A stretch of DNA of 64,000 nucleotides from NCBI RefSeq assembly GCF_027942865.1, contig NC_134510.1, positions 25,599,209-25,663,208 of the forward strand. Direction: 5' to 3'. The DNA comes from Odontesthes bonariensis (taxonomy: Eukaryota; Chordata; Actinopteri; Atheriniformes; Atherinopsidae). Below are positions 57,291 to 64,000 of this stretch, one piece after another. A program made the position numbers and the translations under genes. The notes beneath the pieces were generated by a model. That model was given only the letters and a program-made list of their open reading frames with translations, ran no database searches and had not been told where the DNA came from. The stretch's first letter is position 1. Every line of letters begins with the position of its first letter.

Positions 57291-60224
57291 GTTGTCCGAT
57301 TGTCTATATGATTTTTCTTCCGCTTTGATGTCTTTTTCATAAAGCTGCTTTAAAGATATAAGTATTCATTTAACATGACTTACTCTTAAAAAGATTGCAA
57401 TCACGTACAATTCTTTTTGGTAATGAACATTGCAGCGAGGGTCCATATTTCTCTTTATTCAAGCTGATCCTAAGACTCAATTTTCTCCTCTAGATTAATC
57501 ACCAAAGGAAGACTTTACACGACTCTTCGTGATCAAGAAGATTAAGATAAGTGTAACTGGTTGGGTGTGCAAGCTGGCCACTTGGACTGCCTCCAGGGAG
57601 TAATTGAGTTAGTAATGCAGCCCTCTGTTTTTTTGCACTCTTTCAATTTTCTGCTCCATTTAACCCACAGAGCCTAACAGAGCTAAGCTCAAGATAAGTT
57701 TTTAAATACTTTATTGCTCAATAGACCTGCCTGGGTCATCTTTAATATCCTTCTCCGTATTCCTTCACCGACCAGTGCACAAATAAAGAAGCTCTGGCCT
57801 GCTGAGCTCCACTGTGTTTTAGTTTGGTAAACTCACAGTGAAAGGAGACAGAGGCGTACAGTGTGAGGAACAAAGGTTTACCGAGCAGTTTGTCTGAGGA
57901 TGAAGATGGTGTTGGGGAGAATGCAGTATTTGCTGCTATGAAACCGGAAAAGCAATTGTTACTATTCAGCACGCACAACAACAAACAGTAAAATATGACT
58001 GTAGTAAATTATGCAATTTTATACAAGGATTTGTTAATATTGCAAAAGAGCAAGAGCAGTTGTACTTGTATAAAGTCGCTGGTGCTATGTGCATGAATGT
58101 GATCCAGTTCACATACAGTCTTTATGGAGCAAAGGGCAAAGTAAACAATGCATATGGATTCATTGATAATAAGGATAATTACGTAACACTTTTATGTGTT
58201 GCAACATTTATTCTATATTTTTTTTTTTTACAATACTTTTAAAAGCACTCTGTAAACATTTGAAAATAAGGAAACCAAATTCTTTGGTTTTAAAAGCAGA
58301 AAAATATATATGTTTTCAGTGGCTCAACAATATGACACATTTGACAAAGGGGCCACTGTTTTCCGCAGGCAGGCGGGCACCTCAGCACTATGTGCTGCCC
58401 TAAAACCTGTAAATATTGTCCAGTTTTACTGGAAACTTAAACATTTAATCATGTCCATGTGAACTGATGCACCCCCATACCACCATGGACGCTGCTTTTT
58501 ACCTGATAACAAGCTGGATGGTGCCTCTTCTTTTTAGGGAAGAACAGTTTTCCACTTCACCTTCATCATAAATGAGCAACTAGTGTCAACTCTGGATATT
58601 ATTATTATTATTTTATTTTTCTTTGCATTTTAAGTTTTAACTTGCATTTGTGGAAGCAGTGATGAACTGTGTTCATATTCTGTTTATGATGGTGGAGCCC
58701 GAGGGCCCAAAGGCCATGGCTGCTTGATCATATATACAGCCTAGTCCTTTGAGTGCTCGAGGTTGTTGAGTGATTTATTGTACCAAAGAAGATGAAATCC
58801 CCTAAAATTCTTTGCGATTACATGGATACATACAATTTAACATACTTAAACTGTTGAACTCTCCGCACACAAAATGATTCAGAGTTGAAAACCTGTTTCC
58901 ACATTTACTTCTCAAAGACTCAAACTTCCAGCAATGCTCTTTTTATACCCAAGTGACATGCTTCACCGGGTGTTTTTATCATTGTAGTATCATTATTATT
59001 TCTAACTCCTCGTTTGTAGTTTGTATTTTACTGGCATCAAATTAAAAATCAGAATGCATTTCTTGAAATAAAATGAAAAAAAGTACATTTTCAAATTTGA
59101 ACATTTGTCATGTTGTCTTTGTACTCAAAGTAAATGCAGGAACTGGTTTTCAAACCATGCTGGTGGTGAGGCCTCTTCGTAACAGTTTCTGACTTTCTTG
59201 TTGCGGATGCTCATTGAAGTGCTGCGTCCATACTGCTTAGGTCACTCTGAGGGTTCAGCTATTAAATCAGTCCTGTTCTGTCAGGAAGAAAGAGAACAAA
59301 CCAACACAAAACCGATTTCACCCCCTTAATTGACACCACTGCTGCTTCGCTGATCCTACAAGGTCCTCAGTGCATGATGATGATGAATATTCAGCTGACT
59401 GAGTGTGCGAGATCAGCAGTCCAGCTGGGGATGTGTAGTGCAGTACGTATGCCTCCTTGTCTGTGCAGGTTGGTAACTATCCAGATAGCACGGAGCTTCA
59501 AAGTGCAGTTACTGACGGACAGATGGATGATGGACAGAACGCGGACAGAAGTCCGTGGGGTGTGTGTTTGAAATTTGTCTGTGTATGTGTGTAAGACTGT
59601 GCTTGTGTTGCATGAAGTGGAACGGGTAGTGGGCCTTCTGAGTGGCACAAGGCACACTGCCAAGTGATTGAAGTGATAAAGGTAGAGGAGGGTGGAGAGG
59701 GGGACGAGAATAGATCCAATGATGAATGACCAGAAAGAGGCAGCAGATGTAAGGAAGGGTGTTCGACTTGTATGTTTCAGCTGTTTATTCTCTTTGATAC
59801 ATTTGGGCCTTTGAAATGTTTGTTATATATGAACTCTGTTATATCAGAAGTCCCATTATTACTATTGAGAGCCAACATGATGGATGGCTAAACGAACCAT
59901 GAATGTTTTTTTTTTTTGTCTAATATACCTGGCTGTTATTGCACAGTTCAGCCATGTGAGGGCAGGCTCATACTTACGATGAGCTGCATGTGTTTGGCTC
60001 ATTCTCTATGCTGTCTCAGCTCTCTCAAATGGTGGAAGGATACTTACACCAGGGCGAAAAGCAGAAGACAGAGAGCCTTTGAAGAGCTGGCTCTGCACTC
60101 CAACTCTGCAGATACAATGAAGACAGAAGGAGGCTTTTTCATGAATATGAATTCATATATTCATCCTCAAAGTGAAATAGAAAATATACCCTCTTTTAAT
60201 ATTAAGGCTTGATGTATCAGGAAA
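57291..60224. other. Intergenic AT-rich DNA
   Basis: No gene supported. Contains ATT-triplet and T-run simple sequence near 58600 and 58215, and several short uninformative ORFs. Confidence 0.45.
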
Positions 60225-61430
60225 TAGTCATTGCCAAAAAGGTTCTTACGAGGTTTAAAAATACAACCTCAGATGAACAACAATAAATTACATATTTATT
60301 CAACAAAACTAAGACAAAATGTAGAAGCAGTATATGAACCACAAAGTACACACAATTATCTAACAGCTTGTAGAACCACTTATAGCTGGAATAACTTGAA
60401 TTAATTGTTTCCAGTATGACGTTATCAGTCTCCCACATCATTGTGGAGTAATTCTGGCCCTCTCTTCTTTACATCATTACTTTATTTCATTGATGTTTGC
60501 GGCATTGGTTTATGCACAGCTCTCGGAAGGTCCCACCACAGCATTTCAGTTGAGTTGTTTTCTGGACTTTGACTGGACCAGTGCAACACCTCGAGAACTT
60601 TCTTTTTTAGACATTATGCTGTAGATCTGCTGCTGTGTTTAGGATCATTGTCCTGTTCCATGATCCAGTCTAAGCTGAGTTTTAGCTGTCGTACAGATGG
60701 CCTCACATTGGAAGAAGATCAGAAGATTTCATGGTGGACTCAGTAACTGCATTGTGAATAAGCCCAAATCATCAGCCCTCCACCACCAGTTGGTCATAAA
60801 TTGGTATGAGGTGTTTGTGCTGATATGCTGTGTTTGGTTCTCTCCCAATGTGCTACTGTGATGACCAAACATCTCCACTTTGGGCTGGCTTTGTTCAGAT
60901 GTAACTTTACTGCAGCCTGTTCTTTTAAGAGAGAAGAGGCTTTCTCCTCCAAACCTTCCAAACAAACCATACTTGTTTAGTCTTTCTAATTGTACTGTCA
61001 TGAACTTTAACATTTAACATGCTAACTGAGGCCTGTAGAGTCTGAGATGTAGCTCTAGGGCTTTTTAAGAGCATTGCAGGTGCTGAGCTTGGAGTGAACT
61101 TGTGTGGACGTTCTGCTCCTGGAAAGATTGACAACTGTCTTGAATATTTTCTATTTGTAAATAATCTTTCTCTCTGTAGAATGATAGACTACAAATTTGC
61201 AAATGGCCTTATAACCTCTTTCCAGATTGATGGGCAGCAACATTTTTTTCTCTAAGATCCTTGCTGATGTCTTTCCTCCTTGGCTTTATGTTAACACACA
61301 CCTGAATGCCTTTGACCAGCAAACTGACACATCTGCTGCTTTTACTGAGGTGCTAAATGGATTAAATGGATCTGACCAGCAGCACCTGGCTGCTACTTAC
61401 CCTCCTAGGAAAACATGATGAATCATATGG
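60225..61430 (-). mobile_element. Decayed Tc1/mariner transposon (transposase on - strand)
   Basis: The minus strand reads degenerate transposase: SPRATSQTLQASVSMLNVKVHDSTIRK near 61134-60980, RLNKYGLFGRF, KVEMFGHHSSTLGENQTQHI and, near 60550-60600, VLHWSSQSP corresponding to the DDE region. Frameshifts and stops interrupt the frame. The end at about 61225-61430 is the same family as the fragment at 20760-21170, in opposite orientation. Nearly the full ~1.2 kb element is represented, with deletions. Not expected to encode active transposase. Confidence 0.85.
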
Positions 61431-63000
61431 TGTAATTTTACAAACTGCTTCTGCATTTCCTTTTTGTTAAATATCTAATGACACGGTGTCAACTTATCAT
61501 GTGTTGTTTGTCATCTGAGGTTTTATTCACCTAATTCAAGACCTGATAAGACCAGATTTTTTATGTATTAATACTAAAAGCTTAGAACTGAAAGACTGAA
61601 TTAAATGACTGTATTTACAAGGTCCATCCATAAACTGTATGAAAAGATGACTGAGTCAAGAATCACACGAAAAAAATAAGACATTTCAGATGAGAAAGGT
61701 TAACCATGTGCAAGTCTCCTGTCTCATCAGACTCAGTGCAGGATTATCGCTACGGAGTCTGTATGTGCATTAGTGTGTGTTTGAAATATGAGGAGGGAGG
61801 CAGAGTCAGAAGGAGGGTAACAGGTGTTAATCAGAAAGGGAGTCCCGGCTGCAGGGGAGAGGTTGTTGCTGTGGTGGGTAACCGGAGGAAAAAGCAATTA
61901 CATCACCTTTCCAACAATAATGTGCCATGCTGTCAGTGCAGTCAGGGCTTATGTGTGTTTTGTGTGTGAGAAATGCACTTACAGTGAATGAGAGGAAAGG
62001 CTGTCAAAGGGGAGGTTTTATAACCACACAGACAGAGTTGGTGGAAGGTACCTGAAAAAGCAGTCTGTCTATGACCATCTATTAAATTTAGGTTCCCATT
62101 CATTTTGTGGCCCATTAGTTGATCCATTTTGTTCCATGGCAACCTTAATTGGTCCATGCAGTGCTATCTCTGCCCCATGTGCCCTGATTAGTGGATCCCT
62201 ACGACAGCGTCATTCTTTCCACATCAGATAAAATGGCTGCAACCTCCTTCTTTCTGTCTGTCCCTATCAGTTCTCTTCCTGTCCTCCCCTCCTCTCCAAC
62301 TTTTCTCTGTCTTCCCTGCATCACCCTCTCCACCTCCCCTCTCTTCTCTATGACCTGCTGAACCAGCACACGCCGGCCTGTCTGTCAAACCAACAGAACA
62401 GGTGCTCCAGTTACAACCTCACTTCCCCCACGTTCCCCCCTCGGCAGCCCAAAGCCACTCGTCCCCACGTGCAAAGAGCGGGCAAACACTCCCCTACATG
62501 TTTGCTCAGGTGAGCTTGAACAGCCAGGAAAAAGTGGTGATTTTGCTTGGTGCTGATACACACTGTAAAGTATGCTGACCGACAGTGACTTACTGACCTG
62601 TGACTTTTTGTGGTGTTGCACACACACGTACACGCACTACTAAATCACTTTAAGAGGGTGACCCAAAGGTAACTTGACAGGATCATATGAGCCTGCAGTC
62701 CTGCTGCAGTACATGATTTGATGTGAGTCCAAAACACTCCTGGGCTTCTCTCATGGCTGTGCAATAAACTGTCTCCTTATTCTGCTTTCACTTCTCTATC
62801 CGTCACATTATGTGTCAGTTCAGCTCCTCACATTAAGGAACCGCGCTGACTTCATCAGAGGTTCCACTTTTGTGAAAGTCAAGTACAAAGAGACACATGA
62901 ACGCTTACTGTCTCGTCCCAGTCAACCAGCCAGCAGGTGTCAGGGAGGGTGGCTGGCTATGAGAGAGGGGAGGGGGGTGGAAGAGTAGTTCACAACGAGG
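61431..63000. other. Intergenic spacer
   Basis: No supported coding exon. CT-rich sequence near 62250-62350 and a CACGTG at 62467-62472. Confidence 0.4.
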
Positions 63001-63369
63001 GGGAGGGGTGAAGTTTGACAGTTCCTCACAGTTGGCACCAAGGATCCAGGATGCTTTGGGGCGGACAGGGAGAGGGGCAGAGGGGGCAAGGCAGAGGCAG
63101 AGAGAGGTTTCTATCGGAAGGGGACGAAGGAACCACAGATCCTTTTCCTCCATGCGCTGAAACCTTTAGGACACAAATCTGAGAAACGGAGAAGTGTGAA
63201 AAAGTGGGGAAAGGAAAAAAAAAGGACATGAGAACATGAAAGAAAGAAATCGTCATTAAACACATTACGAAGTTTTCTCTTTCCCTCTCTTCCTCACTCT
63301 CGCATCTCTCTCAATTTAATCTTAAATCCACTCCAATTTCCCCCGAGGGACTCAATTCTCCCTTTTCCT
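63000..63369 (+). other. Candidate 5' exon/promoter of the next gene
   Basis: Purine-rich GGAGAGGGG sequence followed by CT-rich sequence ends in an excellent donor (TTTTCCTG then TAAGTATT, GTAAGT at 63370-63375). There is no convincing coding ORF. If real, it is a non-coding first exon of a gene beyond the window. Confidence 0.25.
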
Positions 63370-63375
63370 GTAAGT

Positions 63376-64000
63376 ATTCTCTTTCATTCTCCTGCTTTTA
63401 TTCTCTCAGTTTTTTCAGTGTCTTCTTGTGCCTCAGTGCCCTGTAGTTAAACAATACCAGTGTCAGACATGAAATCTCAATCAACTTCTTGTTATTTGAT
63501 TGCACTAATGAATGAATGGCCTCATTTTGGACTCTTTATGTAATAAACAAGTCAAGTGGGTGTTCATCAAATTGGGAATAGGAAGAACACTTTGATGAAT
63601 TAGTATGCATAACCTCAGATTTTCCAAGGCACGCGTGTAGTTTTGTTCGTGTGTGTGTTTGTGCATTCGCCTCAAACAGTCTTCCTCTGGGTGTTCTGCT
63701 GCTGGCCACTTCAGATCAATATTGTAAATAGGTTGTGTGTGTGCACTAATGCAGCTTATGTAGATTCCCAGCTCTCTCTATTTGAGAGTCAGCCCCTCTT
63801 CTTTTAACGCTCAACGCATTTTTGGTCCTGCTGTCACTGTGTAAATGTGTTGTGCGATGCTATAGTTGTTGCGAGTTCATGTTTGTCCATCACAATCAGT
63901 GTCCTCTAGCCCTGACGCCTGAGTTATCTGCTGGAGTTTCTGCCTCCGTCACTCACGCAACCTCGACTCCCCTCTCCTTCCTCTGACTCCTTGCTTGGTC
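63376..64000. other. Unassigned end of window
   Basis: No supported coding content; possibly intron of a gene lying to the right. Confidence 0.3.

Noticed and set aside
1-64000. CRISPR arrays, operons, prokaryotic or viral gene blocks
   Set aside because: None seen; all coding signals are spliced vertebrate genes or DNA-transposon relics.

Overview
This window is vertebrate, almost certainly a ray-finned (teleost) fish. The genes have many introns with GT-AG boundaries, long AT-rich 3' UTRs and CpG-rich promoters, and there are Tc1/mariner transposon relics of types common in fish genomes. All six recognisable genes lie on the + strand. I recognised them by translating exons and comparing with remembered family features; no database search was run.

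Layout: (1) 1089-2880, the last three coding exons of ube2s (APC/C-associated ubiquitin-conjugating enzyme), with the ATG exon outside or unseen. (2) A CCAAT/TATA-type promoter and non-coding exon near 5400-5964, then shisa7 coding exons 9497-13238 and a ~3.2 kb 3' UTR. (3) 16.7-21.2 kb, a transposon-rich spacer with two Tc1/mariner relics and a possible Harbinger-like element. (4) znf865-like, a 12-finger C2H2 protein in one large coding exon (25367-30049), with non-coding 5' exons near 22.2 and 22.6 kb and a fold-back MITE in its intron. (5) dbp, a PAR-bZIP circadian factor with four coding exons (33841-39389). Its CpG-rich promoter carries overlapping CRE and CACGTG E-box sites. (6) A secreted WAP + CCP protein ending in a beta-2-glycoprotein-I-like domain, eight coding exons (42243-49858). 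(7) znf524, two coding exons (51566-56592), with a very long N-terminal region containing a PLDLS CtBP motif. (8) 57.3-64 kb, mostly intergenic, with a decayed Tc1 element (about 60.2-61.4 kb) and a possible 5' exon of the next gene near 63 kb.

The neighbourhood resembles human 19q13.4 (UBE2S-SHISA7, ZNF524-ZNF865) with DBP (human 19q13.3) interleaved, so it looks like a conserved syntenic block rather than a gene cluster of shared function. I found no CRISPR array, operon or prokaryote-type system and no convincing RNA gene. The points most worth following are the WAP/CCP/beta2GPI-like domain combination, the circadian cis-elements and possible CTCF boundaries around dbp, and the expanded znf524 N-terminus.
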